Origin: Bordetella genomosp. 7
Lineage (GTDB): Bacteria > Pseudomonadota > Gammaproteobacteria > Burkholderiales > Burkholderiaceae_B
Reading direction: 5' to 3'
Length of the DNA: 64,000 nucleotides
NCBI RefSeq assembly: GCF_002261265.1
Contig: NZ_NEVK01000004.1
Location: forward strand, 310,001-374,000
Shown: one piece after another, positions 32,298 through 43,747 of the stretch
Layout: each line of letters starts with the position of its first letter
Position numbering within the stretch: the stretch's first letter is position 1
The notes under the pieces: generated by a model
Database searches by the model: none
Told to the model about the DNA's origin: nothing
The model's input: the letters and a program-made list of their open reading frames with translations, nothing else
Position numbers and translations under genes: made by a program

Positions 32298-34676
32298 TCA
32301 GCCCTGCTTGGCCAGACGTTGCCAGGTATCCACCACCGTATCGGGGTTCAGGGACATCGACAGGATGCCTTCGTCCTTGAGCCATTGAGCGAAATCGGGG
32401 TGGTCGCTGGGGCCCTGGCCGCAGATGCCGACGTACTTGTTCGCCGCCAGGCAGGCCTTGATGGCCCGGCGCAGCATGAATTTCACCGCGTCGTCGCGCT
32501 CGTCGAAATCGGCGGCCAGCAGTTCCATGCCCGAATCGCGGTCCAGGCCCAGCGTCAGCTGGGTCATGTCGTTCGAACCGATGGAGAAACCATCGAAGTA
32601 CTGCAGGAACTCATCGGCCAGAATGGCGTTGGAGGGAACCTCGCACATCATGATGAGCTTCAGGCCGTTTTCGCCGCGCGCCAGGCCATGCGAGCCCAGC
32701 AATTCGACGACCCGGGCAGCCTGGCTGACGGTACGCACGAAAGGCACCATGATCTCGACGTTGGTCAGGCCCATATCGTCGCGCACCTTCTTGAGCGCCT
32801 CGCATTCCATGCGGAAGCACTCGCCGAACTCGGCGGCGATGTAGCGCGAAGCGCCGCGGAAACCCAGCATGGGGTTTTCTTCTTCGGGCTCATAGCGCGA
32901 GCCGCCCACCAGCTTGCGATACTCGTTCGACTTGAAATCGGACATGCGCACGATGACCGACTTGGGCCAGAACGCCGCCGCAATGGTGGCGATGCCTTCG
33001 GCCAGCTTCTCGACAAAGAACGCGCGCGGGCTGGCATAGCCGCGCGCGGCCGATTCCACGGCCTTTTTCAGTTCGCCATCGACATTGGGATAGTCGAGCA
33101 CCGCCTTCGGGTGGATGCCGATGTTGTTGTTGATGATGAACTCCAGGCGGGCAAGGCCCACGCCGGCATTGGGAATCTGCGCGAAATCGAAGGCCAGCTG
33201 CGGATTGCCCACGTTCATCATGATCTTTACGTCGATGGGCGGCATCTCGCCACGGCGCACTTCCTCGACTTCGGTCTCGATCAGGCCATCGTAAATGCGG
33301 CCTTCGTCGCCCTCGGCGCACGACACCGTGACTGCCTGGCCTTCCTTGAGCAGGTCGGTGGCCTCGCCGCAGCCGACCACCGCGGGGATACCCAGTTCGC
33401 GCGCAATGATGGCCGCGTGGCACGTGCGTCCTCCACGATTGGTCACGATGGCCGAAGCGCGCTTCATGACGGGTTCCCAGTTGGGGTCGGTCATGTCGGT
33501 AACGAGCACGTCGCCGGCCTGCACCTTGTCCATCTCGGAAATGTCGGCCACCACGCGCACCGGGCCGGAACCGATCTTCTGGCCGATGGCGCGTCCGGTC
33601 ACCAGCACCTGGCCGGTGGCCTTCAGGCGATAGCGCTGCTGCACGTCGTTGCTGCCCTGCTGCGACTTCACCGTTTCGGGACGCGCCTGCAGAATGTAGA
33701 TCTTGCCGTCGATGCCGTCGCGGCCCCATTCGATATCCATGGGCCGGCCGTAGTGCTTCTCGATGATGACCGCATACCGGGCCAGTTCGATCACTTCGTC
33801 GTCCGTCAGCGAATAACGGTTGCGCTCGGACACCGGCACGTCCACCGTGCGCACGGCGCGGCCTTCGGGGCGCTCGGGATCGAACTCCATCTTGATCAGC
33901 TTGGAGCCGATGCGACGGCTGACGATCGGATAGTGGCCCTGCTCGAGCGTGGGCTTGAACACATAGAACTCATCCGGGTTCACGGCGCCCTGCACCACCG
34001 TCTCGCCCAGCCCATAGGACGAGGTGATGAACACCACGTCCTTGAAGCCCGATTCGGTGTCGATGGTGAACATCACGCCGGCGCTGCCCTTGTCGGAGCG
34101 CACCATGCGCTGCACACCTGCCGACAATGCCACTTCGGCGTGCGCGTAGCCCTTGTGTACGCGATAGGAAATGGCGCGGTCGTTGTACAGCGAGGCGAAT
34201 ACGTGGCGGATCTTGTCCAGCACGTCGTCGATGCCGACGACGTTCAGGAAGGTTTCCTGCTGGCCGGCAAACGAGGCGTCGGGCAAGTCTTCGGCGGTGG
34301 CCGACGAGCGCACGGCAAAAGACCCCTTGCCGTCGGCATCGAGCTCGGCGAAGGCGGTGCGGATCTGCTGTTCGAATTCCGGCGAGAACGGCGCGTCGAC
34401 GATCCATTGGCGGATCTCGGCGCCAGCAGTGGCCAGCTCGCGGACATCTTCGGGGTTGAGGGTGCTCAGACGATCAGCGATACGACGGTCCAGTCCCGAG
34501 GCTTTGAGAAAGTCGCGAAAGGCCTCGGCAGTCGTGGCAAAGCCGCCCGGCACGCGTACCCCCGCGCCAGACAGCTGGCTGATCATTTCACCTAATGATG
34601 CGTTTTTGCCTCCTACCGAGTCCACATCCGACATGCGGAGCTGCTCGAACGAAACGACATACGACATTGAAGTCAC
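32298..34676 (-). CDS. ppsA: Phosphoenolpyruvate synthase
   Basis: 792 residues, typical for PpsA. The N-terminal ATP-grasp domain has [20 protein letters not shown], the phosphohistidine domain has [21 protein letters not shown] with the catalytic His, and the C-terminal PEP/pyruvate domain ends with [15 protein letters not shown] holding the catalytic Cys. It makes PEP from pyruvate, ATP and water for gluconeogenesis. It is divergent to ppsR (150 bases), the regulator that phosphorylates it. A strong terminator follows. Confidence 0.97.
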   Translation of the reverse strand: MTSMSYVVSFEQLRMSDVDSVGGKNASLGEMISQLSGAGVRVPGGFATTAEAFRDFLKASGLDRRIADRLSTLNPEDVRELATAGAEIRQWIVDAPFSPEFEQQIRTAFAELDADGKGSFAVRSSATAEDLPDASFAGQQETFLNVVGIDDVLDKIRHVFASLYNDRAISYRVHKGYAHAEVALSAGVQRMVRSDKGSAGVMFTIDTESGFKDVVFITSSYGLGETVVQGAVNPDEFYVFKPTLEQGHYPIVSRRIGSKLIKMEFDPERPEGRAVRTVDVPVSERNRYSLTDDEVIELARYAVIIEKHYGRPMDIEWGRDGIDGKIYILQARPETVKSQQGSNDVQQRYRLKATGQVLVTGRAIGQKIGSGPVRVVADISEMDKVQAGDVLVTDMTDPNWEPVMKRASAIVTNRGGRTCHAAIIARELGIPAVVGCGEATDLLKEGQAVTVSCAEGDEGRIYDGLIETEVEEVRRGEMPPIDVKIMMNVGNPQLAFDFAQIPNAGVGLARLEFIINNNIGIHPKAVLDYPNVDGELKKAVESAARGYASPRAFFVEKLAEGIATIAAAFWPKSVIVRMSDFKSNEYRKLVGGSRYEPEEENPMLGFRGASRYIAAEFGECFRMECEALKKVRDDMGLTNVEIMVPFVRTVSQAARVVELLGSHGLARGENGLKLIMMCEVPSNAILADEFLQYFDGFSIGSNDMTQLTLGLDRDSGMELLAADFDERDDAVKFMLRRAIKACLAANKYVGICGQGPSDHPDFAQWLKDEGILSMSLNPDTVVDTWQRLAKQG

Positions 34677-34826
34677 CTTTTACAATGGAGAGAAAGCGAG
34701 TTTGGTCAATGCATCCGGATGCGCTGACCAAACTGGCCTTGGACCGCTCTTGGGGTGACTTATTCGGGGGCAGATTGTACCCGGTCGGGCACCATGGCTT
34801 TCCCCTTTGGTTGGAATATTTTACAT

Positions 34827-35657
34827 ATGGCTTCCCCCACTATCGAACGCACCGTCTACATCGTTTCCGACAGTACAGGCATCACCGCGGAAACGTTCAG
34901 TCACTCGGTCCTGTCGCAGTTCGAAGAAGTACATTTCAAGCCCGTGCGCCTGCCGTTCATCGACACACAGGAAAAAGCCCGCGAAGTCGCGGCGCGTATC
35001 GATCGAAACGCCCGTGAAACCGGGGTGCCTCCCATCGTGTTCAGCACCCTGGTCGATCCGGCCAGCATGAAAACCGTGCGCGCCGCCAACGGGGTCTTCC
35101 TGGACCTGTTCGGCACCTTCGTCGGCCACATCGAAAAGGCCCTGGGCCTGAAATCCAGCCATTCGGTGGGCCGGTCGCATATGGCGGCCAACTCCGAGCA
35201 ATACCGCAATCGTATCGACGCCATCAATTTCAGCCTGGCGCACGACGACGGGCAGTTCATCAACCAGCTCGACCAGGCCGACGTGATCCTGGTGGGCGTA
35301 TCGCGCTGCGGGAAAACCCCAACCAGCCTGTACCTGGCCATGCAGTACGCGATCAAGGCCGCCAATTTTCCCCTGACGCCCGACGATTTCGAGCGGGGCA
35401 CCCTGCCTTCCACGGTTGCGCCGTACCGCGCCAAGCTGTTCGGCCTGTCTATCCAGCCCGAGCGCCTGGCCGAGGTGCGCCACGAACGGCGTCCCAACAG
35501 CAAATACGCCAACCTGGACCAGTGCCGCTACGAGGTCGCGGAAGCCGAACGCATGATGCGACGTGAAGGGATTTCCTGGCTGTCGACCACGACGAAGTCC
35601 ATCGAGGAGATCGCCACCACGGTGATGCAGGAAGTGGGCCTGGGCCGGTCGAACTGA
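34827..35657 (+). CDS. ppsR: PEP synthase regulatory kinase/pyrophosphorylase
   Basis: 276 residues from the ATG at 34827; an in-frame ATG at 34794 would add 11 residues. TVYIVSDSTGITAETFSHSV is the DUF299 start and GVSRCGKTPTSLYLAMQY the P-loop. PpsR uses ADP to phosphorylate and Pi to dephosphorylate the Thr next to the catalytic His of PpsA. Its divergence from ppsA is the common betaproteobacterial arrangement. Confidence 0.95.
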   Translation: MASPTIERTVYIVSDSTGITAETFSHSVLSQFEEVHFKPVRLPFIDTQEKAREVAARIDRNARETGVPPIVFSTLVDPASMKTVRAANGVFLDLFGTFVGHIEKALGLKSSHSVGRSHMAANSEQYRNRIDAINFSLAHDDGQFINQLDQADVILVGVSRCGKTPTSLYLAMQYAIKAANFPLTPDDFERGTLPSTVAPYRAKLFGLSIQPERLAEVRHERRPNSKYANLDQCRYEVAEAERMMRREGISWLSTTTKSIEEIATTVMQEVGLGRSN

Positions 35658-35685
35658 GGCCCGCGGCGGGGGCGCGGTGCGCCCG

Positions 35686-36465
35686 TCAGCCGCCGGCCCG
35701 GTGCTGGCGGCGTTGCTCGAACAGGCACAGCGCGGCCGCCACCGCGACATTGAGCGATTCCACCGCCGGCTCGTGGTCGATGCGCACCCGCAGCACGGCG
35801 GCCTGTTGCAATGCGGGCGACACCCCCTGACCTTCGTGGCCGAATACCCAGGCGCAGGCTGCCGGCAACGCGGCCTCGTACAGGCTGACGGCGTTGCCCA
35901 GCGTGGTGACCGCCAGGGGAACTTCCAGCCGCTCTGTACAGCCCGGCAGGTCAACGTGTTCGTGCAGCGCCAGGGCAAAATGCGCGCCCTGCCCCGCCCG
36001 CAACACTTTGGGCGACCAGGCCGCCGCACAGCCCGCCGACAAAAGCACTCTTTCGATTCCAGCCGCCGCGCAGCTGCGCAGGATGGTGCCGACATTGCCC
36101 GGGTCCTGCACGCGATCCAGCCACACCATGGGCTCGGCCAGGCGCGCCGGCAGCGCCGGCTCCGGCGGATCCACGATGAACAACACGCCCTGGCCGGTTT
36201 CTACGGTTTCGAGCTGGCGCAGCAGGCGCGCATCGGCCAGCAGCACCAGGTTCGACGGCAACGCCGCCAGCAAAGCCGCGAGTTCCGGATATTGCACCCG
36301 TTCGGCGTCAAAGACGGCCATGGACGGGGCGCCGACGTGCTGCAGCCACGCCTGGCACAAATGCACGCCTTCCAGGATGGCTTGCGCGCCGCGCCGCCCC
36401 GCGTGCGCGCCCAGGCGCGACAACTGCTTGAAGGCGGGATTGTCGCGCGACGTAATGTGTTTCAT
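35686..36465 (-). CDS. TrmH/SpoU family RNA methyltransferase
   Basis: 259 residues from the ATG at 36465. The SPOUT motifs are present: [21 protein letters not shown] (motif 1), [11 protein letters not shown] (motif 2) and [17 protein letters not shown] (motif 3, part of the knotted SAM site). The N-terminal substrate-binding domain ([16 protein letters not shown]) resembles rRNA 2'-O-ribose methyltransferases. The target base is unknown. It overlaps rnhB by 4 bases (ATGA). Confidence 0.93.
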   Translation of the reverse strand: MKHITSRDNPAFKQLSRLGAHAGRRGAQAILEGVHLCQAWLQHVGAPSMAVFDAERVQYPELAALLAALPSNLVLLADARLLRQLETVETGQGVLFIVDPPEPALPARLAEPMVWLDRVQDPGNVGTILRSCAAAGIERVLLSAGCAAAWSPKVLRAGQGAHFALALHEHVDLPGCTERLEVPLAVTTLGNAVSLYEAALPAACAWVFGHEGQGVSPALQQAAVLRVRIDHEPAVESLNVAVAAALCLFEQRRQHRAGG

Positions 36466-37076
36466 GCGGGCACGGCCAGGCGCTCGCGGACCGGGGCGAA
36501 GCTGCGGCGATGCTCGGGGCAAGGGCCATGCTGGCGCAGGCGCTCGACGTGCAGCGGCGTGCAATAGCCCTTGTGCTGGTCGAAGCCGTATTGTGGATAC
36601 TGCTGATGCAGGCGCAGCAGATCCGCATCGCGCGCCGTCTTGGCCAGGATCGACGCGGCCGAGATGGCGGGCACTAGGGCGTCGCCCTTGATCACGGTTT
36701 GCACGGTGCAACGCAGGGGCGGCGCCTGGTTGCCATCGACCATCGCCACCTGCGGCACGTGCGCCAGGCCCTCGACGGCGCGCTGCATGGCCAGCATCGT
36801 CGCCCGCAGGATGTTCAGGGTGTCGATCTCGCACACCGATGCGCTGGCCACGCACCATGCCATCGCACGCTCCTGGATGTACCCGGCCAGTTCTTCACGC
36901 CTTTCGGGCGTAAGCGCCTTGGAGTCGGCCAGGCCGTCGACCGGACGGCCCGGATCGAGGATGACCGCGGCGGCATACACGCCGCCCGCCAGCGGGCCCC
37001 GGCCAGCCTCGTCCACCCCGGCCATCAGGACGCCGGCAAAATCGGGCGTGGCGGCGAACAGGCTATGCTGCGCCAT
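36462..37076 (-). CDS. rnhB: Ribonuclease HII
   Basis: 204 residues. [20 protein letters not shown] holds the first Asp-Glu pair; further acidic sites are in [17 protein letters not shown] and [12 protein letters not shown]. It removes ribonucleotides from DNA-RNA hybrids. The start overlaps lpxB by 14 bases, in the lpxA-lpxB-rnhB order usual in proteobacteria. Confidence 0.96.
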   Translation of the reverse strand: MAQHSLFAATPDFAGVLMAGVDEAGRGPLAGGVYAAAVILDPGRPVDGLADSKALTPERREELAGYIQERAMAWCVASASVCEIDTLNILRATMLAMQRAVEGLAHVPQVAMVDGNQAPPLRCTVQTVIKGDALVPAISAASILAKTARDADLLRLHQQYPQYGFDQHKGYCTPLHVERLRQHGPCPEHRRSFAPVRERLAVPA

Positions 37077-38250
37077 GGGCTACCTCGACAATGGCCTGCG
37101 CGGCCAGGCGCGCCGTATCGCGGGTCAGGTCGCGATGCAGCGCGGTGAATCGGGTTTCGATGCGGGCGGCGTGCGCCTCGTCGGTCAGGGCCACCCAGGT
37201 CGCTTCGGCAAGTTTATCGGGCGTGGCGTCATCTTGCAGCAACTCCGGCACCGCGAAGTCGCGCAACAGCACATTGGGCAGCCCCACCCAGGGCAGATAG
37301 GGGCGCTGCTGGCCCGATTTCCAGGCCATGATGCGGCGCATCCACGGCGACAGATAGTACGAGATCACCATCGGGCGCTTGAACAGCGCCGTTTCAAGCG
37401 TGGCCGTGCCGCTGGCGACCAGCACTGCGTCGCTGGCCTCGAGCGCGCTCCAGGCCACGGGCTGCCCCGCCGCGGCGGGCAGGTCATCGGCGGTGAGGCA
37501 CCGCAGCCCGGGCACCGGATACTGCGCCAGCACGGCTTCGAATTCCTGGCGGCGCTGCGCGTTGACCATGGGCACAATGCACACCAGGCGCGGATCGCGC
37601 CGTTGCAGTTGTTGCGCGGCCTGCAGGAACCGGGGCGCCAGAATGCGGATCTCGGACGACCTGCTGCCCGGCAGGATCGCCAGTACGCGGGCGTTGTCGT
37701 CCAGGCCCAGGCGCTGCCGGGCGGCCTGGCGGTCGGGTTGCAGAGCAATGGCATCGGCCAGCGGGTGGCCCACATAGGTGACCGGAATGCCTTCCTTGCG
37801 GTAGAGCTCTTCTTCGAACGGAAACAGCACCAGCATGTGCGACACGGCCGCGCGGATCTTGTTGATGCGCTCGTAGCGCCAGGCCCAGATCGACGGACCG
37901 ACGAAGTGCACCGTGGGAATGCCCGCCTGCCGCAGCTGCAACTCGAGCTTCAGGTTGAAGTCGGGAGCGTCCACGCCCACGAACACCGACGGCGGCTGCG
38001 CGAGCCAGCGGCGCTTGACGTCGCCGTAGGTGCGCAGCAGCCCCGGCAGGCGCTTGAGCGCGTCTACATAGCCGAACACGGTCAGCGCATGCATGGGATG
38101 CCACGCTTGGAAGCCGGCGTCCTGCATGGCGGGCCCGCCTATCCCCTGGCACGACAGGCCGGCGTCGCGCTGGCGCAGCCCCGCGATGACCCGGCTGGCC
38201 AGCAGGTCGCCCGAGGGCTCGCCCGCCACCATGCCCACGGACAAGCTCAT
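37063..38250 (-). CDS. lpxB: Lipid-A-disaccharide synthase
   Basis: 395 residues from the ATG at 38250. [18 protein letters not shown] and [25 protein letters not shown] (shortened) are LpxB signatures, with [10 protein letters not shown] and the [22 protein letters not shown] segment near the UDP site. It joins UDP-diacylglucosamine and lipid X to form the lipid A disaccharide. It overlaps lpxA (ATGA) and rnhB (14 bases). Confidence 0.96.
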   Translation of the reverse strand: MSLSVGMVAGEPSGDLLASRVIAGLRQRDAGLSCQGIGGPAMQDAGFQAWHPMHALTVFGYVDALKRLPGLLRTYGDVKRRWLAQPPSVFVGVDAPDFNLKLELQLRQAGIPTVHFVGPSIWAWRYERINKIRAAVSHMLVLFPFEEELYRKEGIPVTYVGHPLADAIALQPDRQAARQRLGLDDNARVLAILPGSRSSEIRILAPRFLQAAQQLQRRDPRLVCIVPMVNAQRRQEFEAVLAQYPVPGLRCLTADDLPAAAGQPVAWSALEASDAVLVASGTATLETALFKRPMVISYYLSPWMRRIMAWKSGQQRPYLPWVGLPNVLLRDFAVPELLQDDATPDKLAEATWVALTDEAHAARIETRFTALHRDLTRDTARLAAQAIVEVAHGAA

Positions 38251-39041
38251 GGCCGGATGATGCCCCGGCTGGAGGCGTCGAAGAAGTCCAGCCATATCTG
38301 CAGGGCCTGTTCGGCCTCGGGGTGCGATTTCTGGCGCGCGCGCAGTTCGGCGCGCGCCTCGTCCAGCGACAAGCCGCGCCGATACACGATCTTGTAGGCC
38401 TCGCGCAGGCTGGAGATGACTTCGGCGCTGAACCCGCGGCGACGCAGGCCCTCGACGTTGACGCCGACCGGCCGGCACGGATTGCCCGCGCCCAGCACGT
38501 AGGGCGGCATGTCCTGCATCAGCGAGCTGTTGCCGCCGGTCATGCTGTGGGAGCCGATCTTGCTGAACTGGTGCACGCCGGTCAGGCCGCCCACGATGGC
38601 CCAGTCGCCCACATGCACGTGGCCGCCCAGTTGCACGGAGTTGGCCAGGATCGTGTTGCTGCCGATATGGCAATCGTGCGCGATATGCACATAGGCCATG
38701 ATCCAGTTGTCATCGCCCAGCGTGGTGACGCCGCCGTCCTGCACGGTGCCCGTATTGAAGGTGGTGAACTCGCGCACCGTATTGCGGTCGCCGATCACCA
38801 GGCGCGTGGGTTCGCCGGCGTACTTTTTGTCTTGCGGCATGCCGCCGATGGAGCAAAACCGGTAGAAGCGGTTGTCGCGGCCGATGGTGGTGACGCCATC
38901 CAGGACGCAATGCGGGCCGACTTCCGTCCCGGCGCCTATCGTGACGCCGGGCCCCACGACGCAATATGGGCCAATCCGCACGCTCTGGTCGATCTGGGCG
39001 GCGGGGTCTACGATGGCGGTGGGATGGATGTTTCCGGACAT
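38247..39041 (-). CDS. lpxA: UDP-N-acetylglucosamine O-acyltransferase
   Basis: 264 residues of left-handed beta-helix made of hexapeptide repeats (for example [20 protein letters not shown]). The catalytic His lies in [14 protein letters not shown], and the C-terminal helical bundle follows ([20 protein letters not shown]). It catalyses the first step of lipid A synthesis. It abuts fabZ without a gap. Confidence 0.97.
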   Translation of the reverse strand: MSGNIHPTAIVDPAAQIDQSVRIGPYCVVGPGVTIGAGTEVGPHCVLDGVTTIGRDNRFYRFCSIGGMPQDKKYAGEPTRLVIGDRNTVREFTTFNTGTVQDGGVTTLGDDNWIMAYVHIAHDCHIGSNTILANSVQLGGHVHVGDWAIVGGLTGVHQFSKIGSHSMTGGNSSLMQDMPPYVLGAGNPCRPVGVNVEGLRRRGFSAEVISSLREAYKIVYRRGLSLDEARAELRARQKSHPEAEQALQIWLDFFDASSRGIIRP

Positions 39042-39497
39042 TTAGGCTTCCAGACTGCGGATGGCGCACATGAGCTTGGCCTCGGCCACGATCTGGCCGT
39101 CGACCAGGGCCTTGCCCTGGTACTTGCAGATGGCGCGGCTCAGGCGTTCGGCCTGCACTTCCAGGCGAAGCTGATCGCCCGGCACCACCGGGCGGCGGAA
39201 CCTGGCGTCGTCGATGCCCACCAGATAGTAGGCCGTCTTGGCGCTGTCGCATTTCAGGCCGCCGTCTTCGTCGGTAAACGAGAACAGCGCCGCGGCCTGG
39301 GCCATGGCTTCGGTGATGAGAACGCCCGGCATGACGGGATGATGCGGGAAATGACCCTCGAAGAACGGCTCGTTGATGGACACGTTCTTGATGGCGACGA
39401 TGGACTTGCCCGGCACGATCTCCAACACGCGATCGATAAGCAGCATCGGGTAGCGATGCGGCAAGCGCTCCATGATCGCCTTGATGTCGAGTTCCAT
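39042..39497 (-). CDS. fabZ: 3-hydroxyacyl-[ACP] dehydratase FabZ
   Basis: 151 residues. The hotdog-fold motif [20 protein letters not shown] holds the catalytic His and Glu. It dehydrates 3-hydroxyacyl-ACP and competes with LpxA for the same substrate, so its place between lpxD and lpxA suits coordinated fatty-acid/lipid A balance. The gap to lpxD is 58 bases. Confidence 0.97.
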   Translation of the reverse strand: MELDIKAIMERLPHRYPMLLIDRVLEIVPGKSIVAIKNVSINEPFFEGHFPHHPVMPGVLITEAMAQAAALFSFTDEDGGLKCDSAKTAYYLVGIDDARFRRPVVPGDQLRLEVQAERLSRAICKYQGKALVDGQIVAEAKLMCAIRSLEA

Positions 39498-39555
39498 TCG
39501 TAAAGTTTCCTACTGTTTTAATAGTTCTGCCGCGCCGGCACGGCCGGCGGATCGA

Positions 39556-40680
39556 TCAGGATTTTTCAAGCGACCGCAGGCGGCGGCGCAAATGTGACAG
39601 TTGCTGTATGACCGCGGCGTTGCGCTGCCATTGACCATGCTCAGCGTAAGGATACACGCCCGTATAGCGGCCGGGTTGCGTGATGCTCGAGGTGACCGCG
39701 GTGCCGCCCGAGATATGGACGTCGTCGGCCAGCGTCAGGTGGCCGGAAAGCATGGCCGCGCCGCCAATGGTGCAGCGCGAGCCGATAACCGTGGACCCCG
39801 CGACGCCCACGCAAGCGGCCATGGCCGTATGGGCGCCCACACGCACGTTGTGCCCCAGCATGATCTGGTTGTCGAGCTTGACGCCATCGCCGATGTCGGT
39901 GTCTTCGAGGGCGCCGCGGTCGATGGTGGTGTTGGCGCCGATTTCGACGTCATCGCCGATGCGCACCCCCCCCAGCTGGGCGATCTTGCCCCAAGCGCCC
40001 TTGCCCAGCGTCGGGTCCGGTGCGAAGCCGAAGCCGTCGGCTCCCAGCACGACGCCGCTGTGCAGAATGGCGCGCGCGCCCACCCGCACGTTGGGGTACA
40101 GGGTGACCCGCGCGTGCAGCAGGCAGTCGGGGCCCAGCGACGAGCCGGCGCCGATCACGCATCCCGGCCCCAGCGTGCTGCCGCGTCCGACGCGAGCGCC
40201 GGATTCGACCACACAATGCGGGCCGATGCGCACGCCGTCTTCGATCACGGCGTCATCGGCAACCACTGCCAACGGGTGTATGCCGGCAGGTTGCGCAGGC
40301 TGGCGCGCGGCGTCGAACCACTGGGCCAACCGCGCATAAAGCAGGTAGGGCTGGGAACAAACCACCCGGGCGCATGCCGGCGCCGCAGGGTTGTCCGCCA
40401 GCGCCCGGGCCGCTTCGGGCGACAGGATGACGGCCGCTGCGCGAGTATCGGCCAACTGGCTCTGGTAGCGCGGGTTGGTCAGGAAGCTGATTTCTTCGGG
40501 CCCCGCGGAGGACAGCGTGCCGATGCCCCTTATACGGGGCATGGCACCGCCTGCCGCAGGATCGCCTGCCGCAGGGTCGCCTGCCGCAGGCTCAATATGC
40601 CATTCGAGGCCTTGGGTGTGGGCAGCCGCCAGCAGTGCGTCCAGGGTCGGCGCGCGGGCGGGATCCAGCAGGATCGGCAT
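39556..40680 (-). CDS. lpxD: UDP-3-O-(3-hydroxyacyl)glucosamine N-acyltransferase
   Basis: 374 residues. The N-terminal uridine-binding domain ([20 protein letters not shown]) is followed by a hexapeptide-repeat beta helix, with the catalytic His in [15 protein letters not shown]. The C-terminus ends in a short helix ([15 protein letters not shown]). Residues about 31-45 are a 15-base repeat ([13 protein letters not shown]) that lengthens the N-terminal domain. It adds the second acyl chain in lipid A synthesis. Confidence 0.96.
   Translation of the reverse strand: MPILLDPARAPTLDALLAAAHTQGLEWHIEPAAGDPAAGDPAAGGAMPRIRGIGTLSSAGPEEISFLTNPRYQSQLADTRAAAVILSPEAARALADNPAAPACARVVCSQPYLLYARLAQWFDAARQPAQPAGIHPLAVVADDAVIEDGVRIGPHCVVESGARVGRGSTLGPGCVIGAGSSLGPDCLLHARVTLYPNVRVGARAILHSGVVLGADGFGFAPDPTLGKGAWGKIAQLGGVRIGDDVEIGANTTIDRGALEDTDIGDGVKLDNQIMLGHNVRVGAHTAMAACVGVAGSTVIGSRCTIGGAAMLSGHLTLADDVHISGGTAVTSSITQPGRYTGVYPYAEHGQWQRNAAVIQQLSHLRRRLRSLEKS
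40548..40590. repeat. In-frame 15-bp tandem repeat within lpxD
   Basis: Three near-identical 15-base units start at 40548, 40563 and 40578 (plus-strand CGCCTGCCGCAGG core). They encode [10 protein letters not shown] on the minus strand, in the N-terminal domain of LpxD. The period is a multiple of three, so copy changes would keep the frame. Confidence 0.9.
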
Positions 40681-40697
40681 GCGTGTGACGCCGCCGA

Positions 40698-41252
40698 TTA
40701 TTTGCCGAGGGCCTGGATCACCTTGTCGGTGATATCCACACGCGGATTGACCGTCACGGCGTCCTGCACAATGAGGTCGTAGTTCTCTTGCTCGGCAATG
40801 CGCTTGATGGCCTGGTTGGCCTTGTTGACGATGGCCGAGAATTCCTCGTTGCGACGCCGGTTGAAGTCTTCCTGGAACTCGCGGCGCTTGCGCTGCAGCT
40901 CGGTATCAAGGCGCGACAACTCACGCTGGCGGTTGGTGCGGTCGGTTTCGGACAGCACCGGCGCGTCTTTGTCGAACTTTTCGGCCTGGGCGCGCAAGTT
41001 GTTGCTCAGGCGCTGGAGTTCGTCGTCGCGCTTCTTGAATTCGGACTCGATCTTGGACTGCGCGGACTTGGCCGGTGCAGACTCGCGCAGAATGCGCTCG
41101 GTGTTCACGAAGCCGATCTTGGTGCCTTGCGCGTGGGCAGGAAGCGCCACGACGGAACCCAGGAGCAGCGCACCCGCCAAGGCCAGCGTACCGCGCAGTT
41201 TGCCGACGCGTCGCGCCGGGCTCGAGGTGTTGAGTGCGAAATCAGACATCAT
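40698..41252 (-). CDS. skp: OmpH/Skp family periplasmic chaperone
   Basis: 184 residues from the ATG at 41252, with a long signal peptide ending [12 protein letters not shown]. The mature part, [20 protein letters not shown] then coiled coil [20 protein letters not shown] and [16 protein letters not shown], is Skp-like. It prevents aggregation of outer-membrane proteins on the way to BamA. It sits between bamA and lpxD, its usual place. Confidence 0.93.
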   Translation of the reverse strand: MMSDFALNTSSPARRVGKLRGTLALAGALLLGSVVALPAHAQGTKIGFVNTERILRESAPAKSAQSKIESEFKKRDDELQRLSNNLRAQAEKFDKDAPVLSETDRTNRQRELSRLDTELQRKRREFQEDFNRRRNEEFSAIVNKANQAIKRIAEQENYDLIVQDAVTVNPRVDITDKVIQALGK

Positions 41253-41362
41253 GAAAATCTCACCTTCCAATGAGGTAAAGCAAAGCCGATATTGTGCCAC
41301 TAAACAGGCGGCCCGCCGGGGCGCCGCCACCTGCCCGTGTGATCAGGCGTAACTGACGGCGA

Positions 41363-43693
41363 TCAGAAACCCGTACCGATCTGGAACTGGAAGCTCTGGC
41401 GATCGTCGCCCGACTTGGCGTTCAGCGGACGGGCATACGACAGCTGCAGCGGCCCCAGCGGGGACTGCCACGACAGCCCGATACCCGCAGAATAGCGCCA
41501 GCCGCAAGGATCGTCGACCTCGCGGCCCGGTTCGCCGGCCGTGCAATTCATGCCGCTGCCCGCCGCCACCTGGCCGGCATCGGCGAACACGAACCACCGC
41601 AGCGTACGATCTTTGGATGCGCCGGGGAACGGCAGGTACAGCTGCGCATTGGCAACGATACGCCGCGATCCGCCCAGATAGTCGCCGGTAAGCGTGTCGC
41701 GCGGACCCAGCGAGGCGCCGTCGTAGCCGCGCACGGTGCCGATGCCGCCCGCATAGACGTTCTTGATGACCGGGTAGTCCAGGCTGCCATAGCTGCGGCC
41801 GTAGTCGATCATGCCGTTGAGCGCCAGCGTGTAGCTGCGCCCCAGGGGAATGTAGTACTGCTGCTGCGCTGTGAGCAGGTAGTACTTCAGGTCCATGGTG
41901 GAGAAATCGCCCTTCAGGCGGGTGTACGAACCCTTGGTCGGGGCCAGCGCGCTGTCGCGGGTGTCTTTGGACCAGCCCACATTGAAGATCAGGGCGTTCG
42001 TGCTGTCGCCGTATTGGTCCACGAAGTCGCGGTAGGCCAGCGGCGAGTTGTTGTACAGGTCGATCTGGTTGCGTTCGAACGTAGCACCCAGGAACACACG
42101 GTCGTATTCAGAGATGGGCACGCCGAAGTTCATGCCCAGGCCCATCGCCTTGACGCGGTAGTCGCCGTCGTTGTTGTCCCAGGGCTCGGTCACGCGGTAG
42201 TAGGCCGACGTGGTGCGGCTGATGCCGTCCTTGGTGAAATACGGGTCGGTGTGCGAAAGCACCGCGGCGCGATTGGTCTTGCTGGTGTTGAACTGCAGCG
42301 TCAGGTTGGTGCCGCTGCCGAACACGTTGTCTTCGCTGATGCCCGCCGAAAGAATGGCCTTTTCGGATGAACCGTAGCCCACGCCCAGGTTGATCATGCC
42401 GGTGGGCTTTTCCTTGACGTCGACGTTGACGTCGACCTGGTCGGGCGAGCCCGGCACCGGATCGGTGGACACGTTGACTTCGCTGAAATACCCCAGCCGG
42501 TCGATGCGGTCGCGAGAAACCTTGAGGTCGCCCGAGTCGTACCACGCGGCCTCTTCCTGGCGCATTTCGCGGCGCACGACCTCGTCGCGGGTGCGGGTAT
42601 TGCCGCCGATCTGGATGCGGCGCACGTAGACCCGCCGGCTGGGATCGACATAGAACGTGACGTCGGCTTCGTGCTTGGCGCGATCGAGCGTCGGGTTGGG
42701 GTTCACGTTGGCGAATGCATAACCGAGCTCGCCCAGGTAATCCGTGATGGCCTTGGCCGAATCGTTGGCCTGCGCGGCCGAGAAGGTCTCGCCTGGCTTG
42801 ACCTGCACCAGGTCGTTGATCTCTTTGTCCAGGCCCAGCAGGTTGCCCGCCAGCTTCACGCTGCGCACCTTGTAGGGTTCGCCCTCGTGCAGGGTGACGG
42901 TGATGTAGATGTCCTTGCGGTCGGGCGAAATGGTGACCTGCGGCGGCTCGACGGAAAACTCCAGGTAGCCCTGGTCGAGGTAGAACGACCGCAGCCGTTC
43001 GATGTCGCCCTCGAGCTTTTCGCGCGAGTATTTGTCAGTGTTGGTGTACCAGGTAAGCCAGCCGGGCGTGGTGAGGTCGAACAGGTCGAGCAGTTCGCTT
43101 TCGGAGAAGGCCTTGTTGCCCACCACGCTGATCTGGCGGATCTTGGCGACTTCGCCTTCGAACACATCGAAGCTGACGCCGACCCGGTTGCGCGGCAAGG
43201 GAGTGACCGTGGAGGTGACTTCGACCCCGTACTTGCCCTTGCCCAGGTATTGTTCCTTGAGCTCGTATTCGGCGCGCTCGAGCATCGACTGGTCGAAGAT
43301 GCGCCCTTCCCCGAAGCCCACCTGCATCAGCGACGTGGTGATCGCCTTGGAGTCGAACTCGCGCATGCCGTTGAACGTGACGGACGCGATCGTGGGGCGT
43401 TCCTGGACCACGACCACCACGACGTCGTTGTCGGTCTGGATGCGCACATCGCTGAAAAAGCCGGTGGCATACAGGCGGCGGACGGCCTCGGTGGCTTCGG
43501 CCTCGGTGAATTCTTCGCCCACCTTTACCGGCAGGTAGCCGAACACCGTGCCGGCGTCAGTGCGCTGGATGCCTTCTACGCGGATATCCCGCACGACAAA
43601 AGGGTCGAACGCGTGAGCCAGGGCCGGCATGAGCAGCGCGGCGATCAAGCTCGGCATGACGCCCTTCTTGTGATGAAATATCCGTAAAGACAT
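41363..43693 (-). CDS. bamA: Outer-membrane assembly factor BamA
   Basis: 776 residues. The signal peptide (LIAALLMPALAHA) is followed by five POTRA domains (first: FVVRDIRVEGIQRTDAGTVF) and the Omp85 barrel. The lid region GTVRGYDGASLGPRD and a C-terminal aromatic end (FQFQIGTGF) are typical. It folds beta-barrel proteins into the outer membrane with the other Bam proteins. It lies 54 bases after rseP and 110 bases before skp. Confidence 0.97.
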   Translation of the reverse strand: MSLRIFHHKKGVMPSLIAALLMPALAHAFDPFVVRDIRVEGIQRTDAGTVFGYLPVKVGEEFTEAEATEAVRRLYATGFFSDVRIQTDNDVVVVVVQERPTIASVTFNGMREFDSKAITTSLMQVGFGEGRIFDQSMLERAEYELKEQYLGKGKYGVEVTSTVTPLPRNRVGVSFDVFEGEVAKIRQISVVGNKAFSESELLDLFDLTTPGWLTWYTNTDKYSREKLEGDIERLRSFYLDQGYLEFSVEPPQVTISPDRKDIYITVTLHEGEPYKVRSVKLAGNLLGLDKEINDLVQVKPGETFSAAQANDSAKAITDYLGELGYAFANVNPNPTLDRAKHEADVTFYVDPSRRVYVRRIQIGGNTRTRDEVVRREMRQEEAAWYDSGDLKVSRDRIDRLGYFSEVNVSTDPVPGSPDQVDVNVDVKEKPTGMINLGVGYGSSEKAILSAGISEDNVFGSGTNLTLQFNTSKTNRAAVLSHTDPYFTKDGISRTTSAYYRVTEPWDNNDGDYRVKAMGLGMNFGVPISEYDRVFLGATFERNQIDLYNNSPLAYRDFVDQYGDSTNALIFNVGWSKDTRDSALAPTKGSYTRLKGDFSTMDLKYYLLTAQQQYYIPLGRSYTLALNGMIDYGRSYGSLDYPVIKNVYAGGIGTVRGYDGASLGPRDTLTGDYLGGSRRIVANAQLYLPFPGASKDRTLRWFVFADAGQVAAGSGMNCTAGEPGREVDDPCGWRYSAGIGLSWQSPLGPLQLSYARPLNAKSGDDRQSFQFQIGTGF

Positions 43694-43747
43694 GGGCTTG
43701 GCTATCCTAGGTGTAGCAAATGGCGGACGATTTTATTCGATCGCAAG

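Noticed and set aside
31515-32385. Several overlapping minus-strand open frames with repeated residues such as WAAWKW and LEVGC
   Set aside because: They are translations of the 15-bp minisatellite and hairpin repeats; no start site or family match.
32139-34595. An 818-codon plus-strand open frame
   Set aside because: It is the antisense shadow of ppsA, whose motifs are all clear on the minus strand.
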